The notes below the pieces were generated by a model that was not told where the DNA came from, searched no databases, and saw nothing but the letters and a program-made list of their open reading frames with translations. Both the position numbers and the translations under genes were made by a program. Of a stretch of 64,000 nucleotides of DNA, positions 11,146 to 22,362 are shown one piece after another. Numbering within the stretch: position 1 is the first letter of the stretch; each line of letters starts with the position of its first letter. This DNA comes from Gymnothorax reevesii (Eukaryota; Chordata; Actinopteri; Anguilliformes; Muraenidae), in the NCBI GenBank assembly GCA_029721435.1, contig CM056582.1, forward strand, positions 39,576,611 to 39,640,610, given 5' to 3'.

Positions 11146-12985
11146 TCAGTTTTCCATTGATATGTATTCTGTAAGCAGATTATTCCAAAGCGTGATGTTG
11201 ATTTTTTTTCTTGATTTCCAGTTCATGAGGATAGTTTTCTTGGCGATGGTTAGGGCAACGGAGAGTATTCTGCTGGATGTGGTGTTCAGGTTGATGTCCG
11301 ATATATCTCCAAGTAGGCAGAGCGCATGTGATAGTGGCATATGGCAGCTCAAAAGTAGTGAGAGGTGATCTGTGATATCTTTCCTGAAATGTTTTATTAG
11401 TGTGCAGTCCCATGTGGCATGAAGGTAGTTATCTACTGTGTTCTGTGTGCAATGCAAACATATTTCAGTGTCAGTGAACACCATTCTGAACATCCTCTCA
11501 CCCGTGTAGTGCACTCTATGAATGATCTTGTATTGTATGAGCTGTATGTTTGTGTTGGTGGACATAGAGAAGATGTTATTGCATACTTTGGTCCAGAAGT
11601 CAGCACTGGGGGTGATCTGGAGGTCTTGTTCCCATTTTGTAAATGGGACTGAAACTGTTTGGTCAGATTCAGAAATTATTTTATACATTTTTGATAGCAA
11701 TTTCTTCCTAGTGGTGATATTGATCAAGTCTGAGGTCAGTGAAGCAAGTTCCAAGTTGGAGGATTTAATGTTGATTTAATGTTTGCCCTTATTGCAGATT
11801 GGATTTGATGAAACTCTAAAAACTGGTTATTCTCGATGCCGAACTTCTGGACCAAATGAGAAAATGTGGCCCAAGTATTGTTATGGAGAATGTGCTCAAG
11901 GTGCGTGATACCTCTGGAGATCCATGAGGAGAAATTGAGTGGTTTCCTGTTCATTAAGAAGTCAGGATTGTTCCATATGGGGGTGCGCATGGTGGGAGAA
12001 GTTGTGATGTTAGTCATTTGGCAAAATTTCCACCAAGCAGTCAGAGCTGTAGCTATGGTAGGATTTTTAAATCAGGGCTGGCGTTTGATGGTGGGGCTCA
12101 GGAATGGAAGATCTGAGATGCTAATTTCTGTGCAGAATGTTTGTTCGATGTCTGTCCAAGAGGTGTCTGATTCTTTTTTCGGTTAATCCATGTATAAATA
12201 ATGGTGGGCAGTGAAGTAATGGAAAACGTTTGGAGCCTGCAATCCTCCTAAGTTTTTGGGTTTCTGTAGAGTACACAATCTAATTCTTGGTGGCTTATTT
12301 TTCCAGTAAAATTTTTAAATGAGGAAGTCGAGAGATTTGAACCAAGAGGGTGGAGGTTTGATTGGGATCATTGAGAAGAGATAGTTTATTTTAGGAAGGA
12401 TAGTCATTTTGATTACTGCAATTCTACCCATAAGTGATAATGGTAAATTAATCCAGCGTTTAAGGTCGTCCTCTATTGTTGGAGAGGGTTGAAGTTAAGA
12501 TTTACCAACTCTGAGAGCCTGGGGGAAATGTTGATTCCTAAGTATGTGATGTTAGCAGTGCGCTGGGAGAAAGGTGGAGTGTGTGCTGCCACATCCCAAC
12601 TGTTAGGAGAGAGGGAGAATTGTGGATTTGGACCCGTTAATGGAATAGTCTGTGTTTTCCAAAAGTGTTGGAAAATAGTTAATGAGTTGAATGGTTTCAG
12701 ACAGGGATATTAATGGGTTATATAAAAGTATGTCGTCGGCATAAAGGCTAATCTTATGGTGAATATTTTCTGTTTCGATACCTGTAATGTTTCATTTCTG
12801 ACGTATTGCTGCTGCTAGTGGTTCGATAAAGATGGCAAATAATGAAGGAGAGAGCGGGCATCCTTGCCGAGTACCCCTGTGCAAAGTGAAACGCCGTGAA
12901 ATGATTACATTCATAGTGATTGTGGCCATTGGCGTTGTGTAAAGAATACTCACCCAGTGAATAATAGATTGTGTCGCAGGCTTTT
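11146..12985 (-). pseudogene. L1-like LINE ORF2 fragment (RT and C-terminus)
   Basis: On the minus strand from about 12985 the reading gives L1-clade reverse transcriptase: an ILYTTPMATI phrase, RGTRQGCPLSPSLFAIFIEP (RT block 4), then KISLYADDILLY with the YADD active site near 12745. The L1 C-terminal part follows (INLPLS.MGRIAVIKMTILPK-like near 12420-12450, then YWKNKPPRIRL), ending in a 202-codon frame (11146-11754) with the C-x-x-C...H zinc-knuckle-like ending CLHCTQ...HATWDC. LINE RT copies its own RNA into nicked DNA. Several stops and frameshifts break the frame and the endonuclease is missing, so it is a 5'-truncated dead copy. Confidence 0.8.
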
Positions 12986-13128
12986 AGGAGAGTGCGGACA
13001 AGGCTGGTCATCCGGGGTTTCTAGTTTGGGAAAACCGAAATTTTTTTGTCCACGGTCACGTTTCCCATGCAGAGCTTGATGTAATTCAATACCGTCTCTG
13101 TAAGTGTTTCCAAGTCCTAGTTGCCAAA

Positions 13129-13890
13129 TCAAGTCCCAGTCGGTACGATCAAAACAGTCTTGTAATTCCGGAAGTGCATTTTCAGGCCAGGTTGCAACAG
13201 TCTTTGTAGCAGGCCTGGCTCTCCGCCTGCGGGGGTGTATGCTGGGGTGAGCAGCAGAGAAACACGGTCTGACAGGCCGAGCTGAGGGAGAGGTATGGCT
13301 CTGAATGCCTGCTTGATGTTAGAATACACATGCTGTAAAATGTTCCCCAATCTAGTTGGACGCTTGACATGCTGGTGGAATTTTGGGAGTACAGTCTTCA
13401 GATTGGCCTTATTAAAGTCTCCAGCAATAATGCGAACACCAACAGGGTGAGCCCACTGTTGTTCATTTATGGTGTTCAGCAGGAGAGAGAGAGAGAGTGC
13501 CATGTTGACATTGGCATCGGGTGGAATGTAAACAGCTGTAACAATCACCACAGCTAGCTCTCTTGGTAAGAAAAAAGGCTGACATCTGACAGACATGTAC
13601 TGAAGGTCAGTGGAACAGTGCTTGTCAATGATCAGACTGTTATTACACCAGTCGTTGTGAACGTAAATACAGAGCCCTCCTCCCCTGCTCTAACCAGAGT
13701 CCTCAGATCGGCCCCAACAGAGCAGCCTGCGGCGTGCTAACTGCACATTAGCATTGGGGAAACTTGAGTGAAGCCAGGTCTTCTTGATAATCAGGACACA
13801 ACAGTCACGAACGTAGTGATTCCACACAAGTTGTAATTCTAGATCACGTTTAAAGACATGTTCTACGGTCTCCCTGCTTTCTATCTATCG
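13129..13890 (-). pseudogene. LINE apurinic endonuclease fragment
   Basis: A 155-codon frame (13129-13596) contains VIVTAVYIPPDANVN and, about 45 residues on, IIAGDFNKANLK, the GDFN signature of APE-type LINE endonucleases. LGLSDRVSLLL takes the place of the catalytic SDH motif (His replaced by Arg). Upstream to about 13890, other frames give a KKTWLHSSFPNAN phrase, so the reading frame is broken. The family is a common fish LINE distinct from the L1-like fragment next to it. The EN would nick target DNA; this copy is dead. Confidence 0.7.
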
Positions 13891-14955
13891 GCCGCCACTG
13901 ACCACTGCTGTAATATATAAGTCTATCGCCTCTTGGTATGACCTGATTAGCATTTTGTCAGATAAGTAAATGTTGCTATTTAATGGTATAAAGAATGTTC
14001 TATGTTCTAGCTGGCTAATTTCAGTTATGTGACCAGAGGAAGAAAAAATTTGTGAAAAGAAACTAAGGGTAAATTAGTTTTACCAAAAAAAAAAAAGAAT
14101 AATTCAGGTAGAATAACTTCCAATGATCAGTGACTGAAAAATATTTGATGTTACGTATTCATAGTTTTCAGTCAACTGACTCTTACACACCCCTAGGGGG
14201 GAAACATTATTTCATCATAGCAGATAAAGGGGCATTATCTTGACATGTGCATTTGCAAATCTTTGCTCCAATACTGAAATCATTACCCTTATGTTTTCAA
14301 TAGATGCATAACATTGTCAGTCTTCAGTTTACATTTACCAGCCATTCTATGGAAGTAATGTTACCAAAAAATCCAAAATTGCCTCCGCTTTGCAATTTTT
14401 CTCAGATGGGATTCTGTAAAAACACAACCTAGTCTTTCCTCCGTGTTGGTCGCTGCCATGGAGGTAATAGAACTGGAGAGAGCGAGGAAGATCCGCCTCT
14501 ATTATTTTCAATGGGAGATGCTAGGCTAGCTACTGTAGCCCAGGAAGTACGGAATTGACTGACGCAATCTAAAAAAATGGCATTGCATGGGTGCTTATTT
14601 CCAGCGCCATTTCATAAGATTGCCAATCTGATTGCACAGCACAATTGGCCAAGAAAATGTGCCGTCCGTGTGAATTGGCGAATGAGTTTGAGGGGAAATG
14701 ACGAACAACGCAGTTAATCCGGAACGCGCATGCACTATCCACTCATTAGCTAAACTGCTGCAGTCAAAGCAATAGCTGGAAAACAAAACTCGTGCACGAG
14801 CTGTCATCAAGCTCTAGGTAGCAGTTCTTAATTTACGGGCCCTCTTGAAAACATCAAGTTGCGTTAGACAAAGAGCAAAATAATTAAGGATTACTGAATA
14901 CATTTTCTTTTGTTTTCGCTTTATTTGGCAAGAAAAAAATCAATATTTCACTTTT
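13891..14955. other. No recognised feature
   Basis: About 1 kb without a convincing frame or repeat end. The 71-codon minus frame at 14595-14810 has no motif. Confidence 0.35.
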
Positions 14956-15092
14956 TGTGTCGCCTGCGAAGTATAGCGGCACTTAGGGATCACTTTGTCC
15001 GGCGTCTGTCTGTCCGTCTGTCTGTCTGTCCGGTAGTCACACTTTCAGTTGGTAGTCACACTTTCACATAAGCTCTGCAGGCGACACGTGTT
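14956..15092 (+). repeat. Hairpin + GTCY-tract repeat module 2
   Basis: GTGTCGC and GCGGCAC (about 14958-14981) form a short imperfect stem, followed by a run of GTCTGTCTGTCCGTCTGTC units at about 15003-15030. A GCAGGCGACAC sequence near 15078-15090 is the complement of the opening GTGTCGCCTGC, so the block is also bounded by an 11-bp inverted repeat. Same order of parts as the modules at 6139 and 59088. Confidence 0.55.
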
Positions 15093-15445
15093 CACCTGAA
15101 CGCTCTAGTTTCAATTGGTATCTATGGAGCTGCCGCATCTCTGGCCACAAAATTGCATACTTGGGAAACGCGGAAGCGGAAAGCTAACAGGCTAACTGAC
15201 TGAAGCAAAGGTACTTCCTTGTTCTCTCTGGTTCTGTTATATATCTCTCTGGTCACTGCATCTGACTGAGCGACCACTTACCTGGAATTTTGGCAAAACT
15301 TTATGGTAAAAATGACTTGAAGGAAGCAGAGGAATCTCTCATTTGCCTTCTAGGTGGGTGTTTCCTTTAGATTGTGACAACACATGAAAAATATGAATTG
15401 AAAAGGTAATGTGTTCACATAATTATGATTTTGTAAATTCTGATA

Positions 15446-17067
15446 CACTGCCCTCCATAATTATTGGCACCCCTGGTTAAGATATGTTTTTTCGCTTCTA
15501 ATAAATTCAGTTTTTTTTTTCAAAATAATATGGGACCTCAATGAAAAAAGAGGAAAATACAACCTTTAATTCAAGTGCATTTATACAGTGGGGAAAAAAT
15601 CCCACATTAAGAAAGAATTCTTTTACATCAAATCATGTATGCAACAATTATTAGCACCCCTGATGTTAATACTTTACTTTGATGTTAATACTAGTACAAC
15701 CCCCTTTTGCCAACAAAACAGCACCTAATCTTCTCCTATAATGTTTCACAAGATGGGAGAATACAGAGAGGGATCTTCGACCATTCCTCTTTGCACAATC
15801 TTACTAAAACATCCAGTGGGTCCTCTCCTCTGCACTCTCCTCTTCAGCTCACTCCACAGGTTTTCAATGGGCTTGAGGTCTGGGGACTGAGATGGCCATG
15901 GGAAGAGCTTGATTCTGTGTCTGGTGAACCATTTCTGTGTAGATTTGGCCACATGGTTCGGGTCATTATCTTGCTGAAAGACCCAGTGACGACCCATCTT
16001 CAGCTTTCGGGCAGAGGCCACCAGATTTTGATTTAAAATGTCCTGGTATTTCAAAGCGTTCATGACGCCATGCACCCTAACAAGGTTCTCAGGGCCTCTG
16101 GAAGAGAAACAGGCCCACAGCATCACCGATCCTCCCCCATACTTCACAGTGGGCATGAGGTGCTTTTTTGCATACTCATCTGTTCTTTTCCGCCAGGCCC
16201 ACTTAGAGCTTTTTGGCAACAAACACTCTATCTTGGTCTCATCTGACCAAAACACACGGTACCAGTTGAAGTCCCAGTACCGCTTAGCGAACTCTAGACG
16301 TTTGCGTTTATGATTGTGAGTGAGAAAAGGTTTTTTCCGTGCATGCCTCCAAAACAGCTTGTTGGCATATAGATAGCTCCTGATGGTTGTTTTGGAGACT
16401 TTGTGACCCTAAGATGCTGCCATTTGTTGCAATTCTTTAGCAGTGAGCTTTGGAGAACTTTTGATTTCTCTTACCATCCTCCTCACTGTGCGTGGTGGCA
16501 AAATAACCTTGCATCCTTTTCCAGGCTTGTTTATCACTGCTCCAGTTGTTTTAAACTTCCTAATTATTCCTCTGACAGTAGATATGGGCAGGGGCAGGCG
16601 AGTGGCTATTTTCTTGTAGCCATTGCCTGAGTTGTGAAGGTAGACACACATCTGCCTTACTTGAATGGTGTGTTCTTTTGTCTTTCCCATGTTGAAGAGT
16701 GGATAAGAGAAATGGCCTCTGTGTCACATCATATTTATACCCCAGGGAAACAGGAAGTGATGAATTACTAATTAAATGTTCCTAAATACTCTGATCAACT
16801 TTGTAAACTACTGTAGAAATGACAGAAATACTTCAATTACATTTATTTCCTAGGAATTGTTAGGGGTGCCAATAATTGTGGAACAGGTAATTTTATGAAA
16901 TATAATTATTTCTTAGTCGGGGAATTTTTTCCCCTAAAAATTCACTTGAGTTGAAGGTTACATTTTTCCACAATTTTCAGTGTGAGAATATGCTTCTGCA
17001 AAAAAAATTGAATTTAAGGCTTTTAACACATCTTAACCAGGCGTGCCAATAATTATGGAGGGCGCTG
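15446..17067 (-). mobile_element. Tc1-like transposon, full length (copy C)
   Basis: Terminal inverted repeats: CACTGCCCTCCATAATTATT at the left and its near-complement AATAATTATGGAGGGCGCTG at the right, with TA duplications at 15444-15445 and 17068-17069. Length 1,622 bp, usual for Tc1. The coding strand is minus. Confidence 0.9.
15746..16690 (-). pseudogene. Tc1 transposase, disrupted (copy C)
   Basis: Starts at MGKTKEHTIQVRQM (16690) with a helix-turn-helix/paired-like region (IATRLPLPISTVRGIIRKFK), then a TAG stop after about 93 residues. The catalytic part resumes at 16255: MFWSDETKIE (first Asp), VFQQDNDPNH (second Asp) and SPDLKPIENLWSELKRR (Glu of DD34E). The C-terminus is present to about 15746. 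Transposase binds the element ends and performs TA-targeted cut-and-paste; the interruption makes this copy inactive. Confidence 0.88.
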
Positions 17068-17069
17068 TA

Positions 17070-19070
17070 ACTCTCCCTATTTTGGCTTTATAATCTATAA
17101 TGGAAAGCAGGCAAGGACAAAGGACTAGTTGGCTGTAATGTTGAGTCATTCAAACAGAAGGTGGCACAAAAACAAGATGGGCACAGAAGCTGTGCGCCTC
17201 TGTGCTGTGTCCATGTCAAGCATGTCCATGTCTGTCGTCCTACTGCAAGAAAAAGGAGGCTTTTCGGAAAGGGTACATTGTTTTTAAGCCAAGCTCAGGA
17301 GAGAACACTTTAGAATCCAACTTTATTGCAAAAATACACGTTCCTTGAATAAGCACATAATTTACAAACAGATCGCTACAGGCTCATTTCAACAGGCTCC
17401 CCTCTTTTCAACAAACTCTAATAAATTGGACGAACCTTTATTATTCAAACAGTTGCAATAATTCTTTATTTTCGGTTAAAAAAAACAAAGGAATAGAAAA
17501 TAAAAGTGGACAAATCTGCAATCTGCTTTTCTGCTGGTTATTCACAGGGTGCAATGTGTTGCATAGCTTACTCGCAAAGTACTATTCATGATGTCTCACG
17601 CATTTCAAACAAATGAACCATTGGGAAGCTATTTTCTTACATTGGCTTCTTTGGTTATCTGACACAATTTGGGCAAAGATCCAGTTTTGCTCACTGACTT
17701 TACTTGTTCATATGTCAATGCCGCTTGCTCTGTCATACAATGAAATAAAAGTTCAATATAAAATTTGACAGACCGAGTAAATTTGCTTGAGCAGGATATA
17801 TTAGAAAACATATTCATTACGACTATTTTCACATTTATAGTAACATACATTGCATATGTGTAGAATACAGTGTAAAGCTACATACAGTATATTGTAAAAC
17901 CTATCATATAATATATGCATAAAATATCATACATGGAAATGTTACATCAAAATATCTTGCAATACAATGTTCTCTTTTACTTTCTTTTTTATTTATTCCA
18001 TGTAGTTTAATCGGAGACTGGGCCATTCTGGATACTCAAAGCTCACTTCCTTTTTAATTTTTAGAGATTCAAACCTCAGAGCTCAATTTACATTGCTAAA
18101 ATCTTTGAGTAAAAATCAGCGCTGAAGATTTTCGGTTTCCTCTGCTACATCTCATCTGACTGGGTTTCATTTTGGAATTGCCCAGATATCCTGAAAATTA
18201 GGCCCTCAGATTCTCTCCAAGGGTGTAAAGAATATGAAAATCAGTATTCACAATGACATTTTAAAAACCTGTTCAAAAGAAATTTCACATAATCAAGGTC
18301 TCTGTACAGTCCCAGCATTACCAGTTCAAAATACTGTCTTTCGACATATCAGTGATACAAATGTTCTTAGTTTTTTTTTAAATTACAACTTCAGTAGCCT
18401 TAATGAAAGCTTAGCACTGCAAAGGCTGCCATGAGACCTCCAAAACACTGAATGCGTTCTTTATACTATTCATTCAATTCTGCGAATAGTGAATAAATAT
18501 GTGTGCATTCATTGATTACTACATGTTTGTGTGTGTATATATTGACACACACATAAAGTGGTAAAATCATTGGAAACACTGCCATACATTTCTAGCTTTG
18601 TGAAGCTCACAAAATGGTTCAAAAATGGAGAGATTCAGACTGATTCAATAATCTTGATTTTTGAGCTGTTATAATTAGCAACTACCTCACATGTCCTCAG
18701 TTCCTGTCGGACATCTTGGAGAAACAGTTCATTTCTTCAGTTTTTGCAGCGTTTGTCACAATTTTTGGCATCATTCATTGCCATCGTTACGCAAGAAAAT
18801 ATTGGCCATTTTTGTAACCACCAGCAATTCAGGAACCAACTATTTGGCTCCATTTGAACAAAGTTAATGTCGACATCTTGCCTTGGTTAGACCAAAGCAT
18901 TGCTGCTTAGATCTTTTAAGCAGACATAAGGTGAAAATCAGCATTCAACATACTAAATTAATATGATTTGTGTAAATGCCTTTGTAATTGTAGTTTAGAA
19001 ACTTAAAAGTTAAAGCCATTTTTCTGGTCTGCTTCCAATGTTTTGTCCACCCTTGTATATTTTTATATTT
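17070..19070. other. AT-rich, nothing recognised
   Basis: Two kilobases of AT-rich sequence with no convincing exon, TE end or RNA gene. The last 50 bases (about 19025-19070) may be the severed left end of the Tc1 copy that continues at 24037. Confidence 0.35.
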
Positions 19071-19753
19071 GTGTGAATCAGTGGCGGCTGGAGAACTGGA
19101 GATAGGGGAGGCTCAAATCCATCCCTTGAAAATAATTATTGGTCATGACCTGTTTTCAATTATTCATTCAAATTACCATTACAAAAGCTCCGAGAACTCT
19201 CAACATTACCAGGTGTGGTCAGTTTTCATTAAAGGAACAGTCCACCGTACTTTCATAATGAAATATGTTCTTCTATGAAATGAGATGAGATGATACGTAC
19301 CTCTCCGAGCTTTGAGCAACCTTCCAGTCAGCCAGACGCGCTGCCACTCCTGTTAGCATTTGTAGCTAGACTCAGTGTGGGCAACGGTATTTTTCGGGGC
19401 TGTAGTTAGATGCGACCAAAGTCTTCCACGTTTTATCTGTTTACATAGGTTTATATGACCAGTGACATGAGTTTGGGTTCGGGTACGCAAATCCAAACGT
19501 GGCTTTTTCTATGCTGTGGGAAGTGCGTACTATAACGACAGGCGTAGTAACACCTTCTGCGCGCTTCGACAGCGCATTGATACCTTCACTTCTGATTTTT
19601 TTCTCTCCCACGACCCCCCCTGCACTACTTGGTACACAGTTCGGTAGGACACCAACCTTTGTTGACTAATGAAACAGGGAGATGGTAAATACAAAGCTTA
19701 TTGACAAACAGTGGAATTACAAAACGGGTTCAATGGTTTTAGAGAGCACTTAC

Positions 19754-20169
19754 TCTGAGGATAGCTGGCCATCAGGACCACTAGGCGTCTGTCGTTTCCT
19801 CCAATTGATTTTTTTGAAAAGGTCCACAACTGACGGGTGAATCATCGCTGCAAACGCATCTGTTGCCGTGACACAATTCGCATGGTCTTCCAATTGTACC
19901 GATGGTAGCACCTGGTCCCATTCAGCACAGCACAGACTTTCTACTTCAGTAGGCATCTGTTTACAACAGTCACACTTGCACCACCAGGTGCTGTTTGCCC
20001 GTGTCCTCACCATGGCTCCATTGGATTCATCTTCGTCCGTTTCTTCTTCCCTCTCACGGTCCATTTCGGCTAGCTCCTCCTCGGTATATTCCGGTTCAAA
20101 TAGATATGGCTCCGGCTCCACCACAAGCCAGTCGTCGGCATCTATGTCCTCCATTTGAAAATGTTCCAT
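19754..20169 (-). CDS. Exon encoding P2X7 C-terminal-type cysteine domain
   Basis: The frame starts with MEHFQMEDIDADDW at 20169. Residues about 22-50 are acidic, opening with YLFEPEYTEEEL. Next comes the cysteine block WWCKCDCCKQMPTEVESLCC, the hallmark of the cytoplasmic P2RX7_C domain, followed by a region ending INWRKRQTPSGPDG. The frame meets a stop just beyond SSE, but a strong donor (AGA|GTAAGT, intron from 19753) ends the exon in phase 2. In P2X7 receptors this domain is a cytoplasmic zinc- and GDP-binding ballast. In fish, stand-alone proteins with it and the same YLFEPEYT opening are numerous and annotated 'P2X7-like'; their function is unknown. No channel part is present. Lying between transposon arms, it is probably TE cargo. 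Confidence 0.72.
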
Positions 20170-20775
20170 AGTTGCACACTTGAGTATTTTCTTTTATAAT
20201 TTTCTGCAAGCTCTGGCTTCCTGACTGTGTACCAAGCAGTGCAGTGCAGTCACGTTGGTTGTATTTACGGAAGTAGGGGGGGGTCGTGGGAGAGAAAAGA
20301 AATCAGAAGTGAAGGTATCAATGCGCTGTCGAAGCGCACAGAAGGTGTTTCTACGCCTGTCATTATAGTACGCACTTCCCACAGCATAGAGAAAGCCACG
20401 TTTGGATTTGCGTACCCGAACCCAAACTCATGTCACTGGTCATATAAACCTATGTAAAGGCCCAGTCACACAGCCGATAACGCACGAATCACTCACAAAT
20501 CACGCACAGATTGGGTTTGTGCGTGCTTGTGCGTTGAGAAATTGACCAATTTTTCGGGGTGTCGGGGGTAGAAATCTCGGACGAATCACGCATGAATCGC
20601 GCATGAACCACGCATGTATCACTTACAATCACTGACATATCGCGCACGTCGACGCATAATAGCAAACACGGTGCAGTATTCCACGAACATTCGACGCACG
20701 CCCGACGCATGAATCACCGGCGGAGCACGCACGAAAAACGCACCTTCGGCGTCACTATCGCTTCGGTTCAGCGCA

Positions 20776-20783
20776 TATAAAAA
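20776..20783 (+). promoter_or_regulatory. TATA box of the Harbinger-type element
   Basis: TATAAAAA lies 57 bases before the ATG at 20840 and is followed by a short leader. It is the only clear TATA element next to a plausible transposon exon here. Confidence 0.5.
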
Positions 20784-20839
20784 GCGGTGAACGACGGGAG
20801 TTCCTCAGTACCTTTCGCCAATCAAGAACACTTCAAGAG

Positions 20840-21037
20840 ATGCCACCCAGGAAAGCTCGCTTGCCCTCAAAGACAAGGGTGCAGAAGAAGAAAGCTGCTG
20901 AAGAAGAAGTCCATGTAGATCCACCAGAAGCTGCTGCTGCTGAAAAACCTGCTGCTGGTGCTGCTGCTAGGAGGTCCCGTAGGTCTGGAATGGCAAAAGT
21001 ACCCGAAATGGCTGCTTTTATATGCCAAAATACATAC
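20840..21037 (+). CDS. First exon of Harbinger-element protein, truncated
   Basis: MPPRKARLPSKTRVQKKK opens a basic, then Ala/Glu-rich frame (EEEVHVDPPEAAAAEKPAAG), then a second basic patch ARRSRRSGMAK. A donor-like CATAC|GTGAGT at 21038 would close a 66-codon phase-0 exon. Harbinger elements normally encode a Myb-like protein and a nuclease; neither domain follows here, because the element is only 1.1 kb. The continuing open frame to 21205 is made of the sub-terminal GTCAGTGG repeats and is probably not coding. Probably a non-autonomous derivative that kept promoter and first exon. Confidence 0.45.
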
Positions 21038-21829
21038 GTGAGTTGTCAGTGGAACATCAGTGAATCATCAGTTTTCTGTCAGTCAGTCGTGCGTCGGAAA
21101 TGCGTCACTCGTCAGTGGATGTGCGTCGTTACGCGTTTTCCGTCAGTGATATGTCAGTTATTCGTCAGTTTTATAATTGATTGTCAGTGGATGTCAGTGG
21201 AATGAACGTGATACGTGCGCGTTTCATGCGTGATATGAACGTGGGGCATCAGTGGACGGACGTGGACGTGCGCGGATTCAAACCAGTTCTGACGCATAAG
21301 CACTGACGGCCGACGAGTGTCCCGCGCATAGTTACGCATACTCGACGCATAAACTACGCATGCCGACTCATGAATTACGCACACCAACGCACAGTTGTGC
21401 GTCGGCAAATTTTTGAACCGTTCAAAACTCAAAATCACGCACAAACCGCCTTCGACGCACATCTACTTATAATCACTGACAGTCCACGTTCGTTCCACCT
21501 ACGAATTACGCATACGACGTACGCTCCGCGCAGAAACGAAAATCTGTGCGTAATTCATGCGTAATTCATGCGTTTTCGCTGTGTGACTGGGCCTTAAACA
21601 GGAAAAACGTGGAAGACTTTGGTCGCATCAAACTACAGCCCCGAAAAATACCGTTGCCCACACTGAGTCTACCAACAAATGCTAACAGGAGTGGCAGCGC
21701 GTCTGGCTGACTGGGAGGTTGCTCAAAGCTCGGAGAGGTACGTATCATCTCGTCTCATTTCATATAAGAACATATTTCATTATGAAAGTACGGTGGACTG
21801 TTCCTTTAATAACGCACACCTATCGACTC

Positions 21830-22290
21830 TCACTTTATGTTCCTCTGCTGTAGTCAGCAACTATTCAATCAACGCACGTGTAAGAGATTCTTGCGCGGAA
21901 CTGAAGTCCTTGTGCATGGAGGTTTATCAGTTTCACCTGCGTTATGACTCCGGACTTCTCACCCTTTTCTTTACTCAGGGGTTGGAGGCAATGCATGTGT
22001 CTCATTATTATTTAAATAGTTAAAATGAAATAAGATAATTTGAAATGTCTTTATGCAATTCCATTGCTTCCAGTGATCTTATTTCATTTAAACAGTTCAA
22101 ACGATCATGAAACACATGCGTTTCCTCAAACCCCTGAGTAAAGAAAAGCGTGAGAAGCTCGGATAAATCTCCATGCACAAGGACTTCCAGTCCGTGCGAG
22201 AATCTTACACATGCGTTGATTGAATAATTGCTGACTACAGCAGGGGAATGTAAATATAACACTAAAAGTCACACCGAATGCATGAGAGTT
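21830..22290. repeat. Central palindrome of the hAT-like element
   Basis: About 21835-22045 and 22065-22290 are inverted copies (for example CAGCAACTATTCAATCAACG against its complement near 22210-22235), with a 20-base centre. The open frames on both strands here are mirror translations of each other and not genes. Confidence 0.75.
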
Positions 22291-22362
22291 GACAGATTTA
22301 CTTTATCAATGAAGACACTTGGTAATGTTGACAGTTTTCTGAGCTTTTCTAATGGTAATTTA

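Larger units (their letters stand above)
20458..21594 (+). mobile_element. Harbinger-type element with TAA duplication
   Basis: Ends are exact inverted repeats: AGGCCCAGTCACACAGC at the left and GCTGTGTGACTGGGCCT at the right. TAA occurs on both sides (20455-20457; 21595-21597). The uninterrupted opposite arm of the host palindrome (near 19437) gives the empty site with a single TAA, proving the insertion and its exact ends. Length 1,137 bp. Both sub-terminal regions are packed with short CG-bearing motifs (ACGCATGAATCACGC-like at left; GTGCGTAATTCATGCG-like at right). Confidence 0.85.
19229..21809 (-). mobile_element. Long-inverted-repeat transposon (ISL2EU-like?) with P2X7-C exon
   Basis: Left arm (about 19229-19620) begins TAAAGGAACAGTCCACCGTA. 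The right arm is its inverted copy, found in two pieces, about 20270-20457 and 21598-21809, because another transposon sits in it. Arm length is about 390 bp. A possible AT duplication flanks it. The loop (about 19620-20270) carries an exon with a P2X7-C-type domain. The terminal motif and the AT target recall ISL2EU-type elements, but I see no transposase, so the class is an inference. Confidence 0.65.
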
